From assembly GCF_000003815.2 (NCBI RefSeq), contig NC_049980.1, positions 18,732,731 through 18,796,730 on the forward strand: 64,000 bases of DNA, given 5' to 3'. Shown piece by piece: positions 12,836 to 23,544 of the stretch. The translations under genes and the position numbers were made by a program. The stretch comes from Branchiostoma floridae (taxonomy: Eukaryota; Chordata; Leptocardii; Amphioxiformes; Branchiostomatidae). How positions within the stretch are numbered: the stretch's first letter is position 1; each line of letters starts with the position of its first letter. The notes under the pieces are model-generated. The model ran no database searches and had not been told where the DNA came from. It was given only the letters and a program-made list of their open reading frames with translations.

Positions 12836-14722
12836 ACGACATTGTTGGGTATCGCTTCATTATATAACAACATCGGTCTCTTGGTCTGTATCACAATTAA
12901 ATGGTATTTTGTATATCAACACATCGGACAGTTAAGATCAGTTGAACAATCAATCATTCAACCTGCCGCTTAGAGCTTATCTCGTGTATTACTGTATGGC
13001 TTATCATTAAACGGATTAATCGGTGATTAACCAATAGTGTGATGACACAAGTACTTAGGGACGCATGGTCTCCCGTGACGCGTACACAGGTGCATTCATA
13101 CACTTTGCGCAGTTCCAGCCAGTGCTAAGTACAGCAGTGCAAACAGATGTACGAAGGGGAAATCTATCCCCTCCCCTCTCACCATGCCTTTATATACAAG
13201 ACCATCGGGATACAAGGTAGATCACAGTGCATCATGGCCGCCAACTTGCTCAAGTGTCCTGCCGGGGACTTTTATAAAAGGTCAATGAATAATGGTGCGT
13301 CAAAAAGCGGGTGTGTGTACATTTGGCGATCTTTCCCCCGGTGACAATGATTATCGATAAATCTCCTAGCAGGTGTAAGGAACCGGCTTATTCTCCGTGT
13401 TTTACTACGTTTGGCAGATACTCGTACATGTATAGGTAGTGCACTTGTTTTATTTATTCTTTGCCCTTTCCTAATGTTACATCTACCGAAGAGACAGAAA
13501 GAAAGAGATAAAAAACATTGTGAATGTTTCTAATACAGGTTTATCTGGCGATATCTGTCAGTGGGACCCATTTGTGGTCTATGCGCGTTATACGCTCACA
13601 TATCAAAACACATTGGGTACCTACTGGCTGCAATAATACACCAAGGTGTAAAACAAAACCGGGGTCTACACCACCACTGCAGCGTGTCGTGATAAGGCGT
13701 CATCTGGCAGCTTTGGTGAGATTACACGAGTACTCAATGAATAGGACCCTATGAAACACTCTGCTCATTGAAAATAGAAAGGAATACTGAGTCAGTTATT
13801 GCCAAATGATATAATGATTAACAAAGAAGAACAGATACAATGATAGAGTAAAGGGGTCATCATAATATAGGATACTGTCCCTGTAAATCATAAATTGCAT
13901 GAACTTCATGTGCATTTTGCCCCACTAAGTGTTGCAAATACAATGTAACATTCAACAATCATCTAATACTACATTTTCTCCACTATGGCTCAAAACAATA
14001 TCATGTATTATTATAGGTTTTATTAACCTTTAAAAGGTTATGCAAAAGATATATATGGTATGAAGATATGATATAAAAGGATGCAATAGAAAAGTTCTAT
14101 AGTATAACATAATGTACTTGTACATGTGATAAGTACATGTATGTAGCATTAAATATTGTATAAAAGTTCAGGGTCCTAGATGATTGAATAGTTCTAGTTT
14201 TACTATGTAACATTATAAATTCTACTGCATTCCATAGCTACATTCATATGATCTTAGATATTTTCTTACTTCCAAAACTTTTTTTAGAATACATTGCAAA
14301 AGGTCAGGTCCACAACACTATAAACATATAAACAGGCTCATGACTCCCTTCTGTAATTGAACCATGGAATGACCATTATCCGATATGTATCATGTTCTAT
14401 GTGTTTGAATGCTGAATTTACCAGTTCCACAGCATTTCTCATTTGTTCTATGCATAAGGCTAAAGCCTGAATGTTCCCCATACTCAGGGCTGCTGGCTTT
14501 TTAAGTCTCCATTGGAATGCATTATAAGTGACATCCCTCACAATATGCACAGGAAGGATTTGAACCTTTAATGCCTGAATGACAGAATTTGCTCAATATA
14601 TTATATGTTTAGAATAAAATCAACATGTGATTTGTATCTTTTTAACTGCCAAAATGTGAATATCATCCCTTAAACAAGTGTGGTCTAATCAGTGAAAAAC
14701 AAGACTGCATACGACATTGACT
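12836..14722. other. AT-rich intergenic stretch downstream of the MS4A-like gene
   Basis: No coding region or structured repeat recognised. AT content rises between about 13800 and 14330. The stretch follows the 3' end of the MS4A-like gene on the minus strand. Confidence 0.45.
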
Positions 14723-14727
14723 TTATT
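14722..14727 (-). promoter_or_regulatory. Polyadenylation signal overlapping the MS4A-like stop codon
   Basis: The last codons read GGC CAA TAA AG, so AATAAA (14727-14722) contains the TAA stop. A T-rich stretch (CTTGTTTTTC) follows about 25-30 bases downstream, where a downstream element would be expected. If used, the 3' UTR would be only some 15-25 nt. Use of the signal is inferred. Confidence 0.5.
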
Positions 14728-17700
14728 GGCCAGTGCTGTATACAGGAGGGGGGCTGGTGGGCGGACCTGAACCTGGAGCTTCACTCTGCGGCTGCAGCTC
14801 CATCCTCTGTGGGGGTTGAGCACCTGCCAGGACAACATGCCCACCTGCTCCTGCTGCACCTGTGTGAAGGTGTGAAGGTGTGAACACACAGAGCAAAACC
14901 CATTGTCATATAAGGTATCTTTGTGTTAATGCTAGCATTAATTTATAAGAGTGATCACTGCTGACTAGTCTGGTACATGTACCTATCCCCATTTTAACAC
15001 TTGGCATTTACATCATTTATCATTGTAGGATCAAATATTACTAAGAAGCAACATACTTGGGACCATATTTCTGAATTTCCGCTCAAATCATTTTACTTAA
15101 GCCATGTTACAGGGACATGCAACTTACAGCCAATAAGAGTTCTCACGTAATCTCCAACCAGATCCACGGTGCGTAATGTATACTAGTAGTATCAAACTAC
15201 CTGTTTGACTCGCTTGGCCGGCTACACTCATTGGCCAGCTTTGATACTATCTTATGGCACCGTAGGATCTGCTTGGAGATTATTCTCACCTATATGTCAT
15301 GTAACGTTATATATTATTTCTCTGTCTTTTTATTGCTGATTGTGGTATCTGTAAAATAAAATATACAACTATGAGAAAAGTGATGACTAAGCATTCCATA
15401 ATGCACAATCTAGCTGTCCCTTCCCTGAGGAGGGGCAATTGTTAAGATATGAACTGGTCACCTTGCTCAGTACCTCCCTGTGGCCCCAGAAACGGCTGTC
15501 CTGGGTGGGAAACTACCTGGGCCGTCCTGCTGTCAAACTGAACAATGCTCTGGGGAGGGGCCTGCACATTGCCATGTGGACCAATGTCACTGAGAACCTA
15601 CATAAATGATAAGAATCACTGTAAATGAAAATGATGAATGTCACATTATAAGCTCAGACTGCAAATATTTCAATTTGTTTTTGCACATCAAGGGTAACAT
15701 TGCATTCTGTTTATCAGCAGTATTGTTGAACTCAATTATCAATACATAGTGTACAATAGCTAACAGTTTGAACTTTGTGCTATTAACACAAAGCCTGGGC
15801 AAACATAGAATCACAATGTAGTAAACCTGGTAGGGTTGTTGGGTGTTCCCTGGATTCCCACAGCAATTACAGCACCCGTTGGTCAGTGTGTAGGCAGTGA
15901 CAGTTACAGAAGCGATACACAGGCCTAGCTCCACCAGGGTACACAGGAGGACTATGGCGTCAACCAGGGATCTGGCCAGCTACAGGCAGGAAGAAACAGC
16001 ACTGTGACAAAATATTTTCAAACCAAGCCAAACCGCTGTTCTTGCAGGTCTTACAACTGTGGTATCGCCAATAAAATAACACTTTGCAAGTATATATTTT
16101 TTCATGTTTTATGGAACTGTGAAAGCAGAAAAGGAATAGAATTATCACTGTCTCAGGGTACTAGTGCTGATAAGACAATGCTGTAACGTTATAATGTTGT
16201 ATGAACCGACACTTACCTATATCTGTAATTGGCAATACAGACGAGGGTTAAACTTCATTTTTACTGTGATGATAAGTCACATTACTAAGGTATTGCCTGA
16301 ACAGCTCGGTAATTACAATGAATATGATGATAACCTAATTATATAAAAATAGTGAGTTATGAGGAACAATGTCAGGTCACATCAGAGTAATTTCTTGATT
16401 CTTAGATCTTCTGCAGAAAAAAAAGAGCAGGTGTAGGGTGAAAAAAAATCAAACACATGTAAACATGTATCCTGTGATCATTGTTAACAGGAACCTGTTA
16501 ACATAATTTGGCAAAGGTAACATCAACTCTTGTAACTCTACCAGATGCCAGAATACTGCAACATGAGAAAAACACATCTGAAGTGATTTAAGGAGATGTA
16601 TCACACTTGTAATCCTGGGGTATATTTTAGGCGTTGAAGTCAATCTTGAGAAGGCCTCTATAACAATGTTTTCTGACTGTGTGGTGGTATGGCACCCTGT
16701 GGTGAGAGTTCATGTTATCAGGCCATGTTCAAAGTGCTTCAAACAATGACTTTTCGATCTAGATCTGACAATGGTTCTCAACTATTGGTGTAGAAAAACA
16801 GTAAAAAAAAAAGTTGTTTCATGTCCAAATGGTTAAAATTTGACTAATTTTCTTTTTGCAACTGAAACAAATGACTTTGCAAACTAAGAAATTATTACTT
16901 AATGTGTTAACGAGGTACTGTATGCTTACATTAAGATGCTTGCAGACATTCCGTTCTGTGTCCCAATCATACCAACAGCCTATAGGTCCTGGGAAGGTGT
17001 TCCAAGGTTCCGTACTGATGGCAGCGCTGGCTGATGCTATTCCAGACAGGACCATCAGGAGACAGACACATGACATCACCAGGAACCCCACCACCTGAAG
17101 GGGAGAGGAAGAATGACAAGGAGATGTGACACTGTAAATTCAATTAGGGGGCCGGGGCCTTATTTCTGTGTGAATCCTGTGTAACTAGGGGTGTATGTAA
17201 AAGTTTGTGATGTCCATTCTGCTGCTCTTGTATGAAGCCCTCATCACTCTTTCATTGGTTGTAGCCTACAGGTGAGGATAGCTATGCAGCAGTCACTGTA
17301 AACTTTAGGGGATGCAAATGTAGTACATTTCCTCGGCAAAGGACATTACTTCCAAAAATTAATCTTATTACGGATTGAGAAAGTAAAGTGGTAGGAACAC
17401 TGGGGATCTGAGCTATGAACTATTGAAAACATCTACAAGTTACCTGAAAATTTAATGTTACCTCTACAACAAAGTCCCTAATCCAATTTCACAGAAGAGA
17501 AACAAACTTGCCTTTGAAAGTCCGTTTCACGGTTTGTTTGGAAGAAAGTTAATTTGTTTCCTATGATGCTATGCATGGCAACACTGATGGACACACAGGG
17601 TGCATTACTGACTGAAAATCTGTGTTGTCCAAGTTCAAGTGCTTATCTATAAGAACTTAAATACAGAAAACTTACCGTGCACTTGGTGTGCCTGTGGCTG

Positions 17701-18267
17701 GACACAACTCCCAAGATTCCTGTCACCAGGTACTGGAACAGTAAATGTTATTCTTCATGTCCAATTAATCTGTTACATGTTGGTGCCAGTAACTACTCTT
17801 TGCATAGTACAAAATTGTGGACAAGCAAGATTTTCAATTACAAAATAATGTACTTTGATCTACACACCTTGTTTTGTTATCAGTCAGCCCTGGCTTTAGA
17901 GACTTTGCCCTTGTGGCATGATGTCTGCATGGGAGTGGGTGGGTGGGTGGGGGGGTTGTCCCCAATTTCTTGATGTGAAATTGTGAGGGCCAACTTAATG
18001 ACATATGGTAATAGGCAATTATTACAGATTTCTCAGAACAAGAAAAAGTTACATTAATCTGACATGCCTACCATAAGACCGGTCCATATTGGGGTTCCAG
18101 CAAAGTAGGAAGCTGTGTTGATCACACTCCCTGCGATGCCAAAGGTTAAGAGAAGACTTCCAAAGACAATATGAGATGCTCCGAGTCCTCTCCCACCACC
18201 AACCACATACTTAGAGCGTGTGGAGTGGACAGGAATTGCCTGGTTCACTGCATACATTATGTTGTTG
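14723..18267 (-). CDS. MS4A/CD20-like four-transmembrane protein, six exons, 273 aa
   Basis: Exons on the minus strand: 18267-18072 (ATG at 18257), 17732-17676, 17094-16930, 15979-15827, 15597-15474 and 14859-14723. All junctions fit GT/AG and the phases agree, giving 822 coding bases. TM1 is at residues 24-50 (LGASHIVFGSLLLTFGIAG), TM2 at 56-74 (WTGLMYLVTGILGVVSS), TM3 at 82-107 (GFLVMSCVCLLMVLSGIA) and TM4 at about 142-167. The GASHIVFGSLLL and WTGLMYLVTGILGVVS patterns, with one exon border inside TM2, resemble MS4A proteins, which are membrane channel or receptor adaptors. The TM3-TM4 loop has three cysteines. TM4 is followed by GCCNCCGN, a possible palmitoylation cluster, and a proline-rich tail ending PPPVYSTGQ. 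The start sits 10 bp after a splice acceptor, so a non-coding exon must lie upstream. Ligand unknown. Confidence 0.8.
15148..15282. mobile_element. MITE with TAATCTCCAA(G/C)CAGATCC ends and 8-bp target duplication, inside an intron
   Basis: The left end TAATCTCCAACCAGATCC is matched by the right-end reverse complement TAATCTCCAAGCAGATCC. Further inside, AGTATCAAA and TTTGATACT also pair. The flanking 8-mers TTCTCACG (15140-15147) and TTCTCACC (15283-15290) look like a target-site duplication with one mismatch, as for hAT-like elements. It lies in the last intron of the MS4A-like gene and is about 135 bp, non-coding. Confidence 0.72.
17216..17350. repeat. Dispersed repeat, copy 1 (partner at 20425-20550)
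   Basis: Shares CTG(T)ATGAAGC, GCAGTCACTGTAA, GG(A/T)TGCAAATG, AGTA and CGxCAAAGG in the same order and spacing with 20425-20550. About 130 bp, direct orientation, diverged. It lies in an intron of the MS4A-like gene. Element class unknown. Confidence 0.55.
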
Positions 18268-18817
18268 CTGTAAGAAATCAAAACTATACTGTAAATTCAT
18301 TAAGTTTGTGGCACTTAATGTTTAGTTTCTGTGAAGCACAGTGAAAATCGAGAGTTTGTAGTATCTTAGGATTTGGAGAAAAAGATTCATGATGTACAGT
18401 ATCTTTATACACAGGACAATATATAACGTCCTTGATCTTACAGGGTAAAGTTCAGTTTTTTGGCCAGATAAGGGCTGTTTTGGTTCTGTAAATACCATCA
18501 ACTCACTTTGATATAATGTAGCATTATATAATAAAACCATGAACGAATAGATAAACTAGAGTTCCACGACCCCATCCCTTCACCAAATGATTCAACCTTA
18601 CTGATAAGTCAGTATAATTCTCATTGAAGGTCCTTATTTGCACATTTCATATCAGTTGATCCAAACAACAGAAGTTGTCTTAAGTATGCCTGTCTTAAAA
18701 AGAAGGCTATAATGGCATTTTCTCCATATGCATAATTCATATTCAGTGATGTTCACCTTCATGTAGTTTCCAAATGCCATTTGCCACTGTGGATTTATTG
18801 TATTTTATCAATAAATA

Positions 18818-19363
18818 AAGGGGCATTCCACTCCAGACGGGACTGTTATTTTCCGATAGATATTAATTGTAGGAGGTGAGAAATGTATGCTACGTAACAT
18901 TATACGATAGAGTACCCATTAGCCCCATGCGCATCAAAAATCATTCAGTCTTCTACAAAACTCCCCAAGTACCCTCTAATTAAATCAATCAATCTCAGCC
19001 TATGGCTAAATACAGTGTGCCTGACAACGCCTGAATAAAGTTAGGTTACAAAGCTTATTTCAGGGGTGCTAAGAAAAACACGTCTTGTTATGTGTTCTTT
19101 GATATCTTGTGAACAATTGACCTTCTTGGTTTGCTAAGCGCCCCTCATTTATGCCAAAAATATTCACGATAAAGGAAGTGTCTACACGTATAGGGAATAC
19201 ATGGGTAGGGTCTGCATGGGTTTAGTGAGTGTCATATTGTTTTACAAACACACATTGCGTAATTCGCGACAAGTGGAATTCCACCAAAGGTCGGCTGATC
19301 ATGTATTAATTGATACATTATCTATTGGAAAATAACACTCCCTTCTGGAGTGGAATGCCCCTT
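18818..19363. mobile_element. Non-autonomous DNA transposon with ~37-bp terminal inverted repeats
   Basis: The left end AAGGGGCATTCCACTCCAGA is repeated inverted at the right end (TCTGGAGTGGAATGCCCCTT). The similarity continues through TGTTATTTTCC/GGAAAATAACA. TA dinucleotides flank both ends, which fits a Tc1/mariner-type TA target. About 546 bp with no transposase coding, so a MITE or internally deleted copy. Confidence 0.75.
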
Positions 19364-20424
19364 TAACATTACATATCAAGTTCCTGATTCTTAATGCAAA
19401 TTAGATTCTGATTTGTAAAATTAATATTTACTTATAACAAACATCTTACACACCAAAAATCATAATGATCTGTTGATCCCTTCTTGAGTTATTTTATTTC
19501 CAAGTCAGAAACAAAACTGGCTTCTGCAGTTCCAAAAAGCCACTAGGGGGCCCAAACTACTTACTCTCTGTCCCAGGAGCTATTTTAGTGCTCAAAAATC
19601 ACAACTACATGCATGGTATATCTAGAACATGAGGTATTCAAACACACACACAGACACACACATACATACAAACACTAACAAAACATAATATTGGCAAAGG
19701 TAAACATCCAAAACACCTCTTGGATCCTTATATCTGCTTGGAGATAAACAATTCGCCACGGTTTTTGGCAGCTGATGAACAGTGCTGAAATTTGATATAG
19801 GCCGCTTTCTTGGCACTAGTTCATTTCCGTCTGAGTGAGAGGCCACACAAGGATTTTCGTAGAGTTCAATACCAATGCAGGCGTCTTCTCGTGAATGAAA
19901 AATAGAATGGACTAGACTTGTTTACGTGTATATGTATATCTTCTGTATACACTTGATCAAAATGCCATGAACACTTCTAAAAATGCAACCTCATTTCTTT
20001 CATTCTTGCATGGTTCAATCTACCTTGAAATCCAGCTATATCCTCACAACTATTTGGTGAACGTTCCTGAATATTCCTGATGAGATGCAAACTGACAGCA
20101 CGGACGTTTATAGTCGCACAAGCGGGTCCCTTTAAAGTTATCCATGGGGCCTCGAGGCAGGGCGTACTACATTTGTGCACTGAGTGATGTTAGACCATAT
20201 ATATAGGAGTACACAAGGCTTGAAAATACGCCTTCCGCAAGGCTGTCAGTGCCATAAATGTGATATCCTACCATTGCGATTACTTCAGAAGATATAGGGA
20301 GAGGTCCTTGATCCCAAGTGCAGCCGGGTAACACATACTTACCGACGAGAAATCAGTTAAACGGTGAAGAAAATCAGTTAAACGGTGACTTTTGTTGAAT
20401 CACTGCACGGCTCAGCTGAAGACC

Positions 20425-20550
20425 AGGGAGCGCTGCTGTATGAAGCAATCATGACGTTTCCGTTGGCTGTGATGGTGAGCAGTCACTGTAATCTTCAAGG
20501 GGTTGCAAATGCAGTAACGTTACCTTCGTCGACAAAGGTCGGCTACATGC
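20425..20550. repeat. Dispersed repeat, copy 2 (partner at 17216-17350)
   Basis: Direct-orientation relative of 17216-17350, about 3.2 kb away, sharing ordered blocks including GCAGTCACTGTAA and TGCAAATG. It may be a short interspersed element or an old duplication. Confidence 0.5.
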
Positions 20551-21658
20551 ATTCCAAATCACTCTTAATGATTCACACACAAGAATGCACTACAATATTT
20601 TCATCAATCAGACACAAAAGATGGTTGTAGAATGTATTTTGAAACTAGAGTCCGGCGACCTAATACCTCCATACAATGTTTATAGCTTTTGTAATTTTTA
20701 TGTAAATGACTTACTCATTTACATGATTTATGGATGGCGATGTCCATCATTGACCAATGCACACATCATTCATAATCAAGTGAATTTTGCCATTTTTGAA
20801 GATTTATATGCAAATCAATTCCTCATTTGCATATTTGGTATCTGTTTATGTTCCACCTAACATAAATCGTGTTACATGTATATTTATTGAAGTCCAGTTA
20901 TGGAAAACAAAAAAATTATGCAATTTCCTCATTAATAATGCAAATTAATCCAATTGCATAACATATAACACATTAGGAACATCTTTGCCTAAGCTACCTG
21001 TATGTCTAAATGATAATGTTACAAATCCGTCATTCCTATCTTCAGCCATCCTCTTTGGAATGTCTTGACTGTTGACAAAAAAAGGGGGGCTCAAACCAGC
21101 TCCACTTTGCCCCGACATCAAAAGCTATTTGCCACCCAAAAGTCAAAACCATATCATGTCTGGGACAAGAGATACATTGAAAAAACTACCATGATAGAAT
21201 ATTCTTATTAATCATGCAACTGTCATCTTATTTTGCATAATCATTATTTCATTTTGTACGACTTAATCATCCTCCTGCGCCCGTTCCCCAACGGCTAACT
21301 GCCCATATAAGGGTAAGCTCATTAATACTTATAAGCAGGGCGGTCAGTAACTGATCTAAGTGCACCAGACAGCAGAGGTGACCACAAGGAGTTTCGACAT
21401 GACTGTGCGGTCCCTCTGCGTAGGAGAATGGCCACTAGGGGCCAAAACTTATATCACTCCTTCTTGAGCACAAGAGCTGTGTAACAAAAATCGTGACCAA
21501 AGCTTTTTCAGTACACTTGATGCAAAACCAGATGTTCTGCTGCAGTTTCAAGGAAAGGGGCTAGGGGCCCAATATCTAATCATTTCCAGATTTTGTCACA
21601 CCATACCAACACAAGTATGAAACCAATCCATCCAGCCATTCTTGAAGTATCTTGTTCT

Positions 21659-21686
<28 letters not shown>
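21659..21686. repeat. (CA)n microsatellite
   Basis: An uninterrupted CA dinucleotide run of about 26 bp directly follows a fragment of the CTAGGGG-containing dispersed repeat. Confidence 0.9.
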
Positions 21687-21690
<4 letters not shown>

Positions 21691-22405
21691 CTTGTGAAAA
21701 TATACCCTCCATGAATACTTCATGGTTGTAAAAAACAAAAAATACATTATCTAACTTAAAGTTAAACATGAAATCATTGAACCAATACACAGCAGAAAAA
21801 ATGAAATTACATGTATGCAGGTTAATGTTGTTTCATGTTTTAGATTTGAGGTGATTACATGCTTCACAATATACTGTGGTATTATGGAAATACATGTATT
21901 AGCTTGTCAGCTTTCTTCTTGTTCTATAGGTACTGTAATTTACATTCCACATCCATATACAATGTATGATTTAGAAATATCTTCTACACCCTTGATGACC
22001 TTTGCATACACAGAATACACCTGTACTAAGTACTGTATCTATAAAAGTCAAGCACATTAAAATTCTGGCTAATCAGACTAGATGATAGATGTCAACTGGA
22101 TGATGGGGTATCTCACCGGACTGAAGTGTGTTTGGACCACTGTTGCCAACAAACATTTCCCAACATATTGCAAACAGGTGCAAATAAATGTGCTGTCAAT
22201 CAGCAATGCCAATGTGTTACCTGAAATGGTGAAAAACGCAAGTGGCATAATGCCACCAACATGCCACCAACTAGCTGTGAAGAAGACGCAAACAATACAC
22301 TAAAGAGCCAACGGGCATAAATGCAAACTGGCGTGACCTAGATACTAGTACAGAGCTACCAAGAAGACATAGGGTGACTCTTTTTTTTACAAGCACACAA
22401 TACTG

Positions 22406-22734
22406 CAGGGTTCTAGCTAGTGCATTTTAGCGTAGTGGGTCACTACACTAAAATTTGTGACCCCTACGCTAAAATAAGGGCCACTAGGCTAATTTTTAAC
22501 TAGTATAGTGGTGCTTTGCTGTCATTTGCTTGTTCAACAATGACTAATAAATGTCTGAACAATGAAAAATGATGATATGCCACTCAAAACTGACCCCAAA
22601 ATCCTAACTTTTAACTCTACATCTTCAAATCTCACTGTGGAAGGACCAAGACCTTCCACACCAATCTCCTGATTAGTTGCTTTGCTACCATGCCATTCCC
22701 ACTACGCTAAAATAAAATCCTGGCTAGAACCCTG
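22406..22734. mobile_element. hAT-like MITE with CAGGGTTCTAG ends
   Basis: Ends CAGGGTTCTAGCTAG and (reverse complement) CAGGGTTCTAGCCAG, followed on both sides by TTTTAGCGTAGTGGG or a close match. CAGGG...CCCTG termini are characteristic of hAT elements. AATACT is present immediately outside both ends, a probable remnant of the target duplication. About 329 bp, non-coding. Confidence 0.75.
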
Positions 22735-23209
22735 AATACTATTGGATGAGCCTAATGGTATAGTATAATACTAGTAATATTGATGACCTGGTCAAAAAGT
22801 TTTTACTGCGATCCTGTTTACCTGGGTTTTAAATGCAAATGCACCTCAAATCAGTGTGACTGCAAGGCCAAGGGAAGACTGGCAACAACTTCATAAAGGT
22901 GCCGCAACAAACAGTCGCCAACATGCCACGGTCCAGTGGGATACCTGACAAACATTCTTTTTTTTAATTTTTTATAATTTTTATTGATTTTCAAAGAACA
23001 TAAAACACATACAAACACATGTATGGCACGTAAATCATAAACAGAATGACACGTGAAAAACTATAGAACTGATGATTAAAATAAAGTGAAGGTGATGACA
23101 AATAAGGTTCTAGAAGTTGTACCCCAATTACCATTGCAGCAATACATAATGTATAAGACATATCAAATTAAATATAACCAATTAATTTTCCCCATTTACC
23201 GATATGCTG

Positions 23210-23335
23210 CCAAACATTCTTACTCTTTGCTCCTGTTGGTGCTTAAGACACCGATGAACTTCCTCCAGTTCTTCCTATCTTGGGCCATCCATCTCTTAGC
23301 AGGTCTTTCATACAGCAATACTGTCTGTTTTTGGT
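23210..23335 (-). mobile_element. Short fragment resembling the C-terminal end of a LINE endonuclease/reverse transcriptase ORF
   Basis: The minus-strand frame reads ERPAKRWMAQDRKNWRKFI and stops soon after. The RPxxRW ... AQDRxxWRxF pattern is common at the C-terminus of endonuclease/reverse-transcriptase ORFs of widespread LINEs. The fragment covers only some 30 codons and no poly-A tail is clear, so the call is tentative. Confidence 0.35.
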
Positions 23336-23544
23336 CTTGAGTAACCTGCTTAACATCAGTGGCTTAACATAGGGAGTCTGATGAAAGACCTACTTTACTT
23401 GTTAATAATACCATTTCATTGGTTAGTAATACTCAGTTTATACCTGCCTTCCCTAAACTTTATGCCCCCCTGCTGTCTGATTTTGTGGGTTACCTTATTA
23501 CCATCTCATGATTGTAATTTGCATTGTTTGATAAACCTCCAGGC

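Larger units (their letters stand above)
19364..22405. other. Repeat-rich intergenic stretch upstream of the MS4A-like gene
   Basis: Contains fragments of a dispersed family recognisable by a CCACTAGGGGSCC motif (near 19546-19620 and 21430-21575), an AC-rich tract near 19640-19670, a (CA)n run at 21659-21686, and copy 2 of the repeat seen at 17216. A non-coding first exon and promoter of the MS4A-like gene should lie somewhere upstream of 18267, but I cannot place them. No protein-coding gene recognised. Confidence 0.5.

Noticed and set aside
16856-17098. Plus-strand ORF opposite the third MS4A-like exon
   Set aside because: Antisense to an exon with consistent phase and a TM segment.
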